A model generated the notes under the pieces. It saw only the letters and a program-made list of their open reading frames with translations. It had not been told where the DNA came from and did not search any database. The translations under genes were made by a program, and so were the position numbers. From Gp6-AA40 sp035496255 (GTDB lineage: Bacteria; Acidobacteriota; Vicinamibacteria; Vicinamibacterales; UBA2999), in the NCBI GenBank assembly GCA_035496255.1, contig DATJEU010000088.1, positions 1-64,000 on the forward strand: a stretch of DNA of 64,000 nt, written 5' to 3'. Every line of letters begins with the position of its first letter. Positions within the stretch are counted from its first letter, which is position 1. Shown here piece after piece: positions 27,089 through 35,608 of the stretch.

Positions 27089-29839
27089 ATGAGGACGCTG
27101 TTCGTCGCGTGCGCCGTTGTCGTCGGCATCTCCTCGCATCCCGCGCAGGCTCAGGACGCTTCGGCGCCGCCTGCTCAGGGTCCTACGTTTCGCAGCGGCG
27201 TCGATCTCGTCACCGTCGACGTCGGCGTCGTCGATCCGTCCGGCAATCCGGTCAACGATCTCCGCCCCGCTGATTTCACCGTCAAGATCGACGGTCAGCC
27301 GCGGCGTGTCGTCACCGCGAACCTGGTTCGCGTCGACGTGGAGGCGGCGAAGAAGAAACTCGCCGACAAGGAAGAGACCTTCTTCACGACCAACCTGACG
27401 CCACCCGAAGGCCGGCAGATCATCTTCGCGGTCGATCAGGTCAACGTGCGCACCGGCTCGCTGAAGACACTGATGCGCACGGCTGCCTCGTTCCTCGATC
27501 GCCTGAGCCCGCTCGACCAGGTGGCGTTCCGCTCGTATCCGGATCCCGGCGCCCGCGTGCCCTTCACCACCGATCGCCTGCGCGTGAAGCTGGCGATGGA
27601 CACGCTGCTCGGACATCAGGACGGGCTGCCCGCGTCGCGTAACAACATCGGCGTCACGGAAGCCGTCGCGATTACCGAACGGCAGGATCGCGTCGCGCTC
27701 AATACCGTGACCGGCCGCGAGTGTTCGTCCGCGCGCACCGCGCAGGAGGTCGAACAGTGCCGGCGTGATCTCGAACTCCAGGCCGACGACGTGACGCGGC
27801 GGGCGCGCGCCGCGGCCGACGAAGGGCTCTCGGGCTTACTGGACCTGCTGCGGCAACTCGCCTACGTCGACGGCTCGAAGACGTTGATCCTGTTGTCCGA
27901 AGGCCTGGCCGTGAACGACCCGGCGGACCTGGATCTGGTGGCGATACTTGCCGGCCGGGCACGCGTCGCCATCAACATCCTGATCCTCGATGACCAGCAG
28001 CGCGACATCGACGTGCAGCAGGTGTCGCCGACGGCGGACGATGATCGGCGCCGGTTGACGACCGGCTTGCAGAACATCGCGGCCGCGTCCCGTGGCAGCG
28101 TCTTCCACGCCGTCGGGACGGCCGAGGGTGTATTCGATCGGCTTCTTCGTGAAATCTCGGCGTACTACGTCCTCGGCGTCGAGCAGCGGCCCGGTGATGA
28201 GGACGACAAGCGGCGCCGGGTCGACGTCGCCGTCGGCCGCCGGAACGTCACCGTGCGATCGCCGCAGGCGTTCGCGGTGTCGAACGCCGCCCGGCCGAAT
28301 CGTTCGCCTGACGACAATCTGCGGTCGGCTCTCGAGTCGCCCTTTGCGGTCGCCGAGATTCCGCTCCGCGTCACGGCCTTTGCGCAGCAGGAGCCGACCG
28401 GAGGAAAGGTCAGGCTGTCGATCGCCGCGGATATCGGCCAGCCTGGCGCGCCGCCGGCCGCGTATTCGGTGGCATACGTGCTCACCGATCGCGACAACCA
28501 CGTGGTGACGGAATTCGCCCGCAAGATCACGCTGACGTCGCAGTCGCAACGCCCGACCGAGACGCTCGCGTTCGTCGGCACGACCAACGTCGAGCCCGGC
28601 ATCTACACGTTGCACTTCGCGGTTGTGGACGCGGCCGGCCGGCGTGGAAGTGTGATCCGCGAAGTCAGTGCGTGGAAGATGCTCGACGAAGAACTGGCCC
28701 TGAGCGACCTTGTCGTCGACGGTATCGAGGCAGCGGGACAGGGCCTCCGCATGGCGGTCGAGCCGCACATCGCCTCCGACGGGCTGGCCGCAGTCGTCGA
28801 CGTCTACTCGAGCGCGCCGACGACGCTCTCGAGCCTGTCGACGACCTTCGAGATCGCCGACGATCAGAATGCACCTGCGGTCGCGACGGTCGATGGTTCG
28901 ATGCGGCCGGGCACGCTCCCCTCATCACGAGTGGCGCAGGCGGTCATTCCAACCACGGCGCTGCCGCCGGGACGTTACGTCGCCCGCGTGCGCGTGACGA
29001 GGGACGGCAAGACCGTGAACCTGCTGGCGCGTCCCTTCGTGCTGGAAAAGAACGCGGCGCCGGCAGGTGCGGTGCCGGTACCGGTGCTGTCGTACGCCTC
29101 GCGCATCCAGAACTTCGATCGCGACGCGGTCATGGCGCCGCCGCTCGTCGCATCGATGCTCGACGTGCTGGAGACGCGCTCCGCCACGCTCAAGCCGGCG
29201 GTGACCGAGGCGCGTGCCGGACGCTACGGTGCGGCCGCGCTCGAGGCGCTCTCGGCAGGTGATCAGGACGCTGCATCGTTTCTCCGTGGTCTGGATCTGC
29301 TGATCAAGGGTCAGCTCGATCAGGCGGCGACGCAGTTGCAGATCGCCGCTGGTCCGCGCCGGCAGTTCTTTCCTGCGGCGTTCTATCTTGGCGCCGTGTT
29401 CGCGTCGGTCGGTCGCGATCGTGACGCGGCGGGGACGTGGCAACTGGCGATCGGGAACGAACCGCGCCCGGCGATCACCTACATGCTTGCCGCCGATGCG
29501 CGCCTGCGTGACGGATCGCCAGGCTCAGCGGTGGATATCCTCAAGCCGGCGTACGCCAGGCTGCCGACGGACGACGAGATCGGCCGGCGACTGGCGATGG
29601 CATATCTGATGACCAGTCAGTACGCGGAGGCACTTGGCGTCCTCGATGGCTACCTGTCTCGTCATCCGACCGATCAGGACCTGCTGTTCGGCGCCGTCGT
29701 GGCTCAGTACGAGCTGGCGAAGGGGGGCCAGGTGCTGTCGAACGCCGAACGCGAGCGCGTCCGCAAATGGGCGGATGCCTATCGTGGTGACGAGCGCGCG
29801 CTGGTCGACAAGTACGTGCAGGCGATCGGTGCGCGATAG
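27089..29839 (+). CDS. Large secreted VWA (TIGR03436-like) and TPR protein
   Basis: A 916-aa exported protein. The signal peptide ends SSHPAQAQ near residue 22. The acidobacterial VWFA-related region follows (VDLVTVDVGVVDPSGNPVNDLRPADFTVKIDG), then a VWA domain around 105-380 whose MIDAS is degenerate (FAVDQVNVRTG). A beta-sandwich region (about 410-700) leads to a TPR-like helical C-terminus (about 720-900; AGPRRQFFPAAFYLGAVFASVGR, LDGYLSRHPTDQDLLFGAVVAQYELAKGG). Function is unknown; TPRs and VWA suggest protein binding. GTCTAA at 27072 just upstream lacks a matching -35. Confidence 0.85.
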   Translation: MRTLFVACAVVVGISSHPAQAQDASAPPAQGPTFRSGVDLVTVDVGVVDPSGNPVNDLRPADFTVKIDGQPRRVVTANLVRVDVEAAKKKLADKEETFFTTNLTPPEGRQIIFAVDQVNVRTGSLKTLMRTAASFLDRLSPLDQVAFRSYPDPGARVPFTTDRLRVKLAMDTLLGHQDGLPASRNNIGVTEAVAITERQDRVALNTVTGRECSSARTAQEVEQCRRDLELQADDVTRRARAAADEGLSGLLDLLRQLAYVDGSKTLILLSEGLAVNDPADLDLVAILAGRARVAINILILDDQQRDIDVQQVSPTADDDRRRLTTGLQNIAAASRGSVFHAVGTAEGVFDRLLREISAYYVLGVEQRPGDEDDKRRRVDVAVGRRNVTVRSPQAFAVSNAARPNRSPDDNLRSALESPFAVAEIPLRVTAFAQQEPTGGKVRLSIAADIGQPGAPPAAYSVAYVLTDRDNHVVTEFARKITLTSQSQRPTETLAFVGTTNVEPGIYTLHFAVVDAAGRRGSVIREVSAWKMLDEELALSDLVVDGIEAAGQGLRMAVEPHIASDGLAAVVDVYSSAPTTLSSLSTTFEIADDQNAPAVATVDGSMRPGTLPSSRVAQAVIPTTALPPGRYVARVRVTRDGKTVNLLARPFVLEKNAAPAGAVPVPVLSYASRIQNFDRDAVMAPPLVASMLDVLETRSATLKPAVTEARAGRYGAAALEALSAGDQDAASFLRGLDLLIKGQLDQAATQLQIAAGPRRQFFPAAFYLGAVFASVGRDRDAAGTWQLAIGNEPRPAITYMLAADARLRDGSPGSAVDILKPAYARLPTDDEIGRRLAMAYLMTSQYAEALGVLDGYLSRHPTDQDLLFGAVVAQYELAKGGQVLSNAERERVRKWADAYRGDERALVDKYVQAIGAR

Positions 29840-29857
29840 GCTGTAGTAGCCGGGCCG

Positions 29858-29891
29858 GCAGAGAAAGCAGATCTTCTCTGCCCGCTCTGCT
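29858..29891. repeat. Family C repeat, copy 2
   Basis: GCAGAGAAAGCAGATC (29858-29873) and CCCGCTCTGCT (29881-29891) are identical to the arms of the copy at 13202-13260, but the spacer is 7 nt here against 32 nt there. GCAGAGAA (29858-29865) pairs perfectly with TTCTCTGC (29874-29881). It ends 8 nt before the next start codon, so the hairpin could overlap the ribosome binding site of that gene. Confidence 0.6.
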
Positions 29892-29898
29892 GCCTGCG

Positions 29899-30993
29899 AT
29901 GACCTTACCCATTCCGTTCATTCACGGTTGCAATTACCCCTGGTCAGCCGACGGCGATACCGTCTTCTACGCGCTCGATTTCGGCGCCAACGTCTGGGGA
30001 TCGCATCTCGGCGTGTCGACGCGCCGCGCCGCCGTGGCGGCGGATTTCCACCTCATGGCTTCGCTGGGCTTCACGGCCGCGCGATGGTTTGTTTTTGGTG
30101 ATGGCCGTGCGGGCATCGTCTTCGACGATCGCGGCTTGCCGGCGCGGCTCGATGCGCATTTCTTTGGCGATCTCGACGCCGGCCTCGAGTGCGCGGAGGC
30201 GGCCGGCATCCGTCTGGTCCTGGTCCTGCTCGATCACCGCTGGATGTTCGAGGGCGTGCGCGACACGATCGCCGATCCGGCGACCGGAACGCTGTTGGAA
30301 GCCCGGCTGCCTGATGGCCGGGCGCGCGTTCTCGACAGTGCGGCGGGACGTGAGGCGCTGCTCGTCCGCATCATCGAGCCGATCGCGCGCCGCTATTCGG
30401 CTGCGGGGAGCCGCCCGGATCTCGAACGATCGATCCTTGCCTTCGAGCTGATGAACGAACCGGATTTCGTCGTCGAGGAGTGGGAACGCGATCTCAGCAC
30501 GCACGTCGCGTCGCCGCTGCCGTTTGCCGTGCTCGCCGACCTCGTCGCCGACGTCAGCGACCTCGTTCACGAGTCGTCAACCGCCCTGACGACGATCGGA
30601 TGTGCGCGCGTGCACAACCTGTGGGCGTGGGATGATCCGTCCCTGGGTCTCGACTTCCTGCAGTTGCATACCTATCCGGATCGGCGTCACCCGGATCGCG
30701 ACGTTGACGTCTTTGGCATGACCGCTGACACGCTCGGCGTGCAGCGTCAGGTTGTCCTCGGCGAATTCCCCGGCAATGCGCGGCAACAGCATCCACGCGG
30801 TGCCCTGCCGCCGCCGACGACACTCGAACACTATCTGGAATTCGCGTTGCACGGTGGCTACGCCGGCGGCTGGCCATGGAGCTTCAGCGGCACCGATGCG
30901 TATGGCCGCATCCCCGTTGAGCCGTTGCACCGGTTCGCCGCCCGCTACCCTGATCTGGTGAACCCACGCGCCACCGCGCTCGGCATGCGATGA
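29899..30993 (+). CDS. GH5-like (beta/alpha)8 glycoside hydrolase or mannanase-like protein
   Basis: A 364-aa protein with the pattern of clan GH-A enzymes: an N-terminal FIHGCNYPWS, the acid/base glutamate in FELMNEPDF (Glu187), and a probable nucleophile in VVLGEFPG (Glu289), with WPWSFSGTDAYGR after it. It should cleave a beta-linked glycan or glycoside. There is no signal peptide, so it may be cytosolic or exported by another route. It overlaps the first chromate-transporter gene by 4 nt. A Family C hairpin lies just upstream. Confidence 0.72.
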   Translation: MTLPIPFIHGCNYPWSADGDTVFYALDFGANVWGSHLGVSTRRAAVAADFHLMASLGFTAARWFVFGDGRAGIVFDDRGLPARLDAHFFGDLDAGLECAEAAGIRLVLVLLDHRWMFEGVRDTIADPATGTLLEARLPDGRARVLDSAAGREALLVRIIEPIARRYSAAGSRPDLERSILAFELMNEPDFVVEEWERDLSTHVASPLPFAVLADLVADVSDLVHESSTALTTIGCARVHNLWAWDDPSLGLDFLQLHTYPDRRHPDRDVDVFGMTADTLGVQRQVVLGEFPGNARQQHPRGALPPPTTLEHYLEFALHGGYAGGWPWSFSGTDAYGRIPVEPLHRFAARYPDLVNPRATALGMR

Positions 30994-31574
30994 ACGCTCC
31001 GCTTCGACAACTTACCTGGATCTTCACGCGCGACGTGACGTTCACCTTCGGCGGCGGCAACGCATCGATGGAACTGCTGCGCCGCAGCCTCCAGTCGCGC
31101 GGCTGGATCGATGCGCCGACGCACGCGCTGCTGATGGCGGTGTCGCGGCTGACGCCGGGCACGAGCATCCTGGCGTATTGCGCGTCCGGCGGTTGGCTGC
31201 TGAATGGGTGGCGGGGCACACTCGCAGCCGTCGCCGGCGGATCGCTGCCCGGGTCGCTCATCATCTTCGGTCTCGCCGCGACGCTCGGCACGCTCGACCG
31301 CTACGCGCTCGTCCGCGCACTGCTGTCAGTCGGGATGCTCGCTGCCGCGTGGCTCGTGCTCGCCAGCGCCTGGGTGTTGCTCAAACCGTACGTGACGACG
31401 GCGCGGCGGCGGCGCGCGCTGGTCATCGTTGCGATCGCCGCGACGCTCTACCTGATTGGATGGACACCCGTTCGGGTGCTGCTGGTGTCGGCGATCGCCG
31501 GCGCCTTGCTGCCGGCGACGAAACGCGGGACGCTCGAGCACCCGCCTTCACCAACGGCGACGATGCCCGTATGA
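30990..31574 (+). CDS. Chromate transporter, N-terminal half-type subunit
   Basis: A 194-aa membrane protein of the chromate transporter (CHR, PF02417) family. The family motif is visible as FTFGGGNASMELLRRSL near 19-35 and SRLTPGTSILAYCASGGW. About five membrane helices. It is a short (single-domain) CHR protein overlapping a second one by 4 nt (ATGA), the classical pair that together equals one long ChrA. It could export chromate or take up a related anion. Confidence 0.88.
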   Translation: MNAPLRQLTWIFTRDVTFTFGGGNASMELLRRSLQSRGWIDAPTHALLMAVSRLTPGTSILAYCASGGWLLNGWRGTLAAVAGGSLPGSLIIFGLAATLGTLDRYALVRALLSVGMLAAAWLVLASAWVLLKPYVTTARRRRALVIVAIAATLYLIGWTPVRVLLVSAIAGALLPATKRGTLEHPPSPTATMPV

Positions 31575-31990
31575 GCGTTGTCATCGTCTACCTCCTGCTG
31601 CTCAAGGCGACGGTGACGTCGTTTGCCGGCATGGGTTCGCTCCCGCAGGTCCGGCAGGATTTCGTCGACACCCATCATCTCGTGAGCGCCGACGAACTCA
31701 GCGAAGCGGTGCTGATCGGACGCGCCACGCCCGGGCCGATGGGGGCATATGTCGTGGCCGTCGGTTATCAGGCGGCGGGTGTGCGCGGTGCGATTGCAGG
31801 GTGGCTCGCGCTGGTGACGCCGGCATTCCTGGCGCTGCCATTACTGGTCACCGTGCAGCGATGGCTGCATCTCCCGCGCGTCCGCGCGCTCGTCGACGCC
31901 GTGGTCATCGCCGGTGCGACGATGCTCGTTCCGGCCGCGGCGTTGCTGGCCTTCGACGGCGCGACCCAGTTGCTGCGGTTGCTGTACTGA
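31571..31990 (+). CDS. Chromate transporter, second half-type subunit
   Basis: A 139-aa membrane protein of the CHR family, partner of the overlapping upstream gene. Visible motifs are SFAGMGSLPQVRQDFVDTHHLV and GRATPGPMGAYVVAVGYQAAG, matching the PGP segment of chromate transporters. About four membrane helices. It is shorter than the usual short-chain protein (about 170-190 aa), so the C-terminal helices may be reduced. The start ATG 31571 overlaps the preceding stop; the frame is open upstream but that part is a shadow. Confidence 0.85.
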   Translation: MSVVIVYLLLLKATVTSFAGMGSLPQVRQDFVDTHHLVSADELSEAVLIGRATPGPMGAYVVAVGYQAAGVRGAIAGWLALVTPAFLALPLLVTVQRWLHLPRVRALVDAVVIAGATMLVPAAALLAFDGATQLLRLLY

Positions 31991-32012
31991 CCGCTGTGCT
32001 ACGCTGACTCGC

Positions 32013-32369
32013 ATGGTCGCCGCGTTGCGGTCAGCGTCCAGGCGGTTTCTGGCCTCTGTTCTCATCGTCTTCACGTTCGTGGGGACGAGCGGCGCGTGGC
32101 ACGTCCCGGGCGACGACCCGGACTGCACCGACGTCGTCATACACGACCACTCCGCGCACCACCCGAGGCTCGGCAAAGGCACCGTCAGCGAGGCGCCGAT
32201 GCACTGCGCCATCTGCCATTGGCTGCAGGGCTTCCGGACCGATCCCCCACCCGACACGCGCATCGCCTTTGATGAGAGCGTGGTGGCGCCGGTCGCCTCG
32301 AGTTCGCGGCACGTTGTCGAACTCCTCGATCGCCTCGACGTTCCTTCACGCGCGCCTCCAGCCGCCTAA
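32013..32369 (+). CDS. DUF2946-like small secreted protein
   Basis: A 118-aa protein with an N-terminal hydrophobic segment (FLASVLIVFTFVGTSGAWH) and a metal-binding-looking middle: DDPDCTDVVIHDHSAHHP and MHCAICHWLQG, with a CxxCH motif. This resembles DUF2946-type proteins that often sit with metal transport genes; I cannot confirm a domain hit. The position next to a zinc/manganese-type uptake cluster suggests metal handling in the periplasm. The start is ATG 32013. Confidence 0.6.
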   Translation: MVAALRSASRRFLASVLIVFTFVGTSGAWHVPGDDPDCTDVVIHDHSAHHPRLGKGTVSEAPMHCAICHWLQGFRTDPPPDTRIAFDESVVAPVASSSRHVVELLDRLDVPSRAPPAA

Positions 32370-32378
32370 GCCTCCATC

Positions 32379-32400
32379 CCGTCCGCGAGGACGGTCTTTC
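32379..32400 (+). terminator. Possible intrinsic terminator
   Basis: CCGTCC (32379-32384), loop GCGA, GGACGG (32389-32394), then TCTTTC. The stem is perfect, but the T-tract is weak and interrupted by C. It lies 10 nt after the small secreted protein's stop and before the outer membrane protein gene, so it may partially separate them. Confidence 0.4.
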
Positions 32401-32423
32401 ACATGACAGTTGTGGCTTGCCTG

Positions 32424-32458
32424 CGCTCGCGCGCCAGACGCGCGGGTGTGCGCGAGCG
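32424..32458 (+). promoter_or_regulatory. Hairpin directly upstream of a Shine-Dalgarno
   Basis: CGCTCGCGC (32424-32432) pairs perfectly with GCGCGAGCG (32450-32458) around a 17-nt loop. The strong AGGAGG at 32460-32465 follows immediately, leading to ATGATG at 32467-32472. A leader hairpin placed here could control translation or mRNA stability of the outer membrane protein; no zinc-regulator operator was recognisable. Confidence 0.4.
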
Positions 32459-32469
32459 TAGGAGGAATG

Positions 32470-33783
32470 ATGCGCAGTTCTCCATTCACAGCGGCGTGCC
32501 TGATGGCGGCGCTGCTGGCGCTGCCGCCGAGTGCGGCCGCGCAGGCCCCCGATCCGGCAGCCATTCAGCAGCAGATCGAACAGTTGCGCCAGCAGCTCGA
32601 GACGTTGCAGCAACAGCTCGACGCACTCAAGGCCGCCCAGGGTCAGACACCGCCGTCAGCCCAGACGCCAGCGCCGGCGACGGCTCCGGCCCAGGCGCCG
32701 GAAGCGGCGTCTCAGCCGACGTCGACCGTGCCACCGGGTGCGGAAGGCGCCGGTGGCCCGTCCGGGAGTCTCCCCGTGTACGGTGCCGCCACCGGTTCGT
32801 CGAAAGTCTTCAACCCTGACATCGCCGTCATTGGCGACTTTCTCGGCGCGGCCGGCCGCAACACGGTGAACCCGGCGCCCGCGATGGAGATGCACGAATC
32901 CGAGGCCTCGTTCCAGGCGGTCGTCGATCCGTACGCCCGCGCCGATTTCTTCATTTCATTCGGTGAAGAGGGCGTCAATCTCGAGGAAGGGTTCCTCACA
33001 TTCCCGGCAGTGCCCGGCGGACTGCTCGTGAAGGCCGGAAAGATGCGCGCCGCGTTCGGCAAGGTCAACTCGCTGCACAACCACGTGCTGCCCTGGGCGG
33101 ACCGACCGCTGGTAACGCAGAACCTGGTCGGCGGTGAAGACGGGATCGACGACGCCGGCTTTTCGGTGGCGCGCCTGATTCCGAATCCGTGGTTCTTCCT
33201 GGAAGGAACCGGTCAGGTATTCCGTGGCGATTCGGGCGATCTGTTCACGTCGAGCAAGCGCGGCGATCTGAGCTACGTCGGTCACCTGCGCGGATACCAG
33301 GACATCACCGAGAACACCAACCTCGATCTCGGGTTCTCGTATTCGCGAGGTCACAACGATTCGGGTGTCGTCGACGGAGTCGATGCCGGTCGTCACGCCA
33401 CGCAGTTGGCAGGTCTCGATGCGACGCTGCGATGGCGGCCGCTGCAGCGGTCGATCTATCACTCGTTCGTCGGCCGCTCGGAGGTGATCTGGAGCCGTCG
33501 CGAGCAGCCGCTCGGTGAGCAGCGCAGTAACGGCTTCTACGTGTCCGGCGACTACCAGTTCGCGCGCCGCTGGTTTGCGGGTGCCCGCTACGACCGGTCC
33601 GACCGCGCGGACTCTCCACTGCGTGACGTCGGCCAGTCGCTGCTTCTCACGTACTGGCCGAGCGAGTTCAGCCAGATCCGCGGGCAGTACCGCCGTACGC
33701 GATATGCCGAAGCGACCACGGCGAACGAGCTGCTCTTCCAGTTCCAGTTTTCCATCGGCGCGCATGGCGCGCATCCGTTCTGA
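32470..33783 (+). CDS. Outer membrane beta-barrel protein of the metal-uptake cluster
   Basis: A 437-aa protein. The signal peptide ends PPSAAAQA near residue 22. A coiled-coil of Q and L heptads follows (IQQQIEQLRQQLETLQQQLDALK), of the type that trimerises porins at the periplasmic side, then a Pro/Ala linker and a beta-barrel ending in FQFQFSIGAHGAHPF. The last residues with His and Pro suit outer membrane metal-porin candidates next to zinc transporters. It is the first gene of the set with the binding protein and permease. The ATG 32470 is favoured because the AGGAGG lies 4 nt before it. Confidence 0.75.
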   Translation: MRSSPFTAACLMAALLALPPSAAAQAPDPAAIQQQIEQLRQQLETLQQQLDALKAAQGQTPPSAQTPAPATAPAQAPEAASQPTSTVPPGAEGAGGPSGSLPVYGAATGSSKVFNPDIAVIGDFLGAAGRNTVNPAPAMEMHESEASFQAVVDPYARADFFISFGEEGVNLEEGFLTFPAVPGGLLVKAGKMRAAFGKVNSLHNHVLPWADRPLVTQNLVGGEDGIDDAGFSVARLIPNPWFFLEGTGQVFRGDSGDLFTSSKRGDLSYVGHLRGYQDITENTNLDLGFSYSRGHNDSGVVDGVDAGRHATQLAGLDATLRWRPLQRSIYHSFVGRSEVIWSRREQPLGEQRSNGFYVSGDYQFARRWFAGARYDRSDRADSPLRDVGQSLLLTYWPSEFSQIRGQYRRTRYAEATTANELLFQFQFSIGAHGAHPF

Positions 33784-33794
33784 AGGTTGTCATC

Positions 33795-34736
33795 ATGAAA
33801 CTGTTCACATCTACCGCAGCGCTGGCACTCGCAACCATCGTCGGCATGGCCACGCCGGCACACGCGCAGGGCAAACTGAACGTCGTCACGTCCACCGAGG
33901 ATCTGGCGTCAATCGCCCGTGCAGTCGGCGGCGATCGTGTCACCGTCGAGTCGATCGCCCGTGGCTATCAGGACCCGCATTTCGTCGAGGCGAAGCCAAG
34001 CTTCATCCTGAAACTGCAGAAGGCGGATCTGCTGATCGTCGTCGGACGCGAACTCGAGATCGGATGGCTGCCGCCGCTGATTCAACAAAGCCGCAACGCG
34101 AAGGTGCAGGTCGGCGGCTCCGGCTACCTGGATGCTTCAACCCACGTCAGGATTCTCGAACTTCCGACCGGCCAGCTCACCCGCGCGATGGGTGACGTAC
34201 ATCCACAGGGAAACCCGCACTACTGGCTCGATCCCGAGAACGGAAAGATCATCGCGAAGGATGTCTCCGAGAAGTTCTCGCAGATGCGGCCGAACGATCG
34301 CGCGTATTTTCAGCAGCAACTGGCGACGTTTACCAACAAGGTGGCGCAGGGAGAGCAGCGTTGGGCCGCCGCGATGACCCCGTACAAGGGCACGAAGGTG
34401 GTGACGTACCATCGCTCGTTTCCCAACTTCGCCGAGCGATTCGGGCTCGAGGTCGTCGGCTACGTCGAGCCAAAACCCGGAATTCCGCCGACGCCGCAGC
34501 ACACCCTCGAGGTGATCAGCGCCATCAAGCAGCAGGACGTCAAAGTGGTGCTCGTCGAACCGTATTTCGACCTCAAGACGCCGAACTCGATCGGGCGGGC
34601 GACGGGTGCGCAGGTGCTGGTCATGCCGCCGTCGGTCGGCGGCGTGAAGGAGGTGACCGACTACGTCGCCCTGTTCGATTACGACATCAACCTGCTGGTG
34701 AACGCGTTCAAGAAAGCGGGCGTGCAGGCGAAATGA
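33795..34736 (+). CDS. Zinc/manganese-type ABC transporter substrate-binding protein
   Basis: A 313-aa periplasmic binding protein of the TroA/ZnuA family. The signal peptide ends MATPAHAQG. Metal ligand candidates are His in YQDPHFVEAKPS, His in GNPHYWLDP, and His in TYHRSFPNFAERFG, with an acidic partner in EPYFD. No His-rich loop is present, unlike many ZnuA proteins. It hands zinc or manganese to the permease, whose start codon overlaps its stop (ATGA). The ATG 33795 follows 11 nt after the outer membrane gene. Confidence 0.92.
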   Translation: MKLFTSTAALALATIVGMATPAHAQGKLNVVTSTEDLASIARAVGGDRVTVESIARGYQDPHFVEAKPSFILKLQKADLLIVVGRELEIGWLPPLIQQSRNAKVQVGGSGYLDASTHVRILELPTGQLTRAMGDVHPQGNPHYWLDPENGKIIAKDVSEKFSQMRPNDRAYFQQQLATFTNKVAQGEQRWAAAMTPYKGTKVVTYHRSFPNFAERFGLEVVGYVEPKPGIPPTPQHTLEVISAIKQQDVKVVLVEPYFDLKTPNSIGRATGAQVLVMPPSVGGVKEVTDYVALFDYDINLLVNAFKKAGVQAK

Positions 34737-35608
34737 CACTCGACGCTACTACTCTCGCGTTTCTCGCGGCGCCCTTTGTGGCGAGTCTCATCCTCACAGG
34801 CATGCACGCCTATCTCGGCGTGCATGTGATCGAGCGCGGCGTCATCTTCGTGGACCTGTCGCTGGCGCAGATTGCCGCGCTCGGCGCCGCGATCGCGATT
34901 CTGCTGCCGCTGAGCGGCGGCGATCCGCATGCACCGCAGGTCTATTGGGTCAGCCTGGCGTTCACGTTCATCGGCGCCGCCGTGTTCTCGACGGTACGCG
35001 GGCACCGCGCCCGCATCCCGCAGGAAGCCATCATCGGCATCTGCTACGCCGTCGCCTCGGCCGCGTCGATCCTGGCGATGAGCAAGGCGACGTCCGAGAG
35101 CGAGCACCTCAAGGACATGCTCGTCGGCAACATCCTGGCGGTGTCGTGGCCCGAAGTGGAAAAGACGGCGCTGCTGTACGGCGGCATCGGCCTGTTTCAC
35201 TACATTTTCCGCAGGCGGTTTCTGGCGATCTCGATGGATCACGGCGCGGCGATCGATCGAGGCATGTCGGTCCGGTTCTGGGATTTCCTGTTCTACTCGT
35301 CCTTCGGCTTCGTCGTCACGTCGTCGGTGTCGATCGCCGGTGTGCTGCTGGTGTTCTGTTACCTGATCGTGCCGTCGGTCGGCGCGATGCTCTACGCGGA
35401 GACCGTCGGCAAGCGGCTGGCTATCGGCTGGACGATGGGCACGGTCGTGTCCGCGGTTGGCGTGTACCTGTCGCTCGTACTCGACCTGCCGACGGGAGCC
35501 ACGATCGTCGTGACGTTCGGCGTGGTCCTCGCGATCATGGCGGTCCTGCGACCAGTGCTGCGACGTCCGCTGGCAGTGGCGCAGTCAAGCTCACGAGTTC
35601 GCGCGTAA
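34733..35608 (+). CDS. ABC-3 family metal transporter permease
   Basis: A 291-aa inner membrane permease of the ZnuB/TroC type with about eight helices: IERGVIFVDLSLAQIAALGAA, then EAIIGICYAVASAASILAM and LVFCYLIVPSVGAML. It moves zinc or manganese with an ATPase partner, but no ABC ATPase gene is encoded here or within the window. The true start is ATG 34733, overlapping the binding protein's stop; the longer open frame upstream is a shadow. Its last 74 nt overlap the convergent rluA-like gene. Confidence 0.92.
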   Translation: MTLDATTLAFLAAPFVASLILTGMHAYLGVHVIERGVIFVDLSLAQIAALGAAIAILLPLSGGDPHAPQVYWVSLAFTFIGAAVFSTVRGHRARIPQEAIIGICYAVASAASILAMSKATSESEHLKDMLVGNILAVSWPEVEKTALLYGGIGLFHYIFRRRFLAISMDHGAAIDRGMSVRFWDFLFYSSFGFVVTSSVSIAGVLLVFCYLIVPSVGAMLYAETVGKRLAIGWTMGTVVSAVGVYLSLVLDLPTGATIVVTFGVVLAIMAVLRPVLRRPLAVAQSSSRVRA

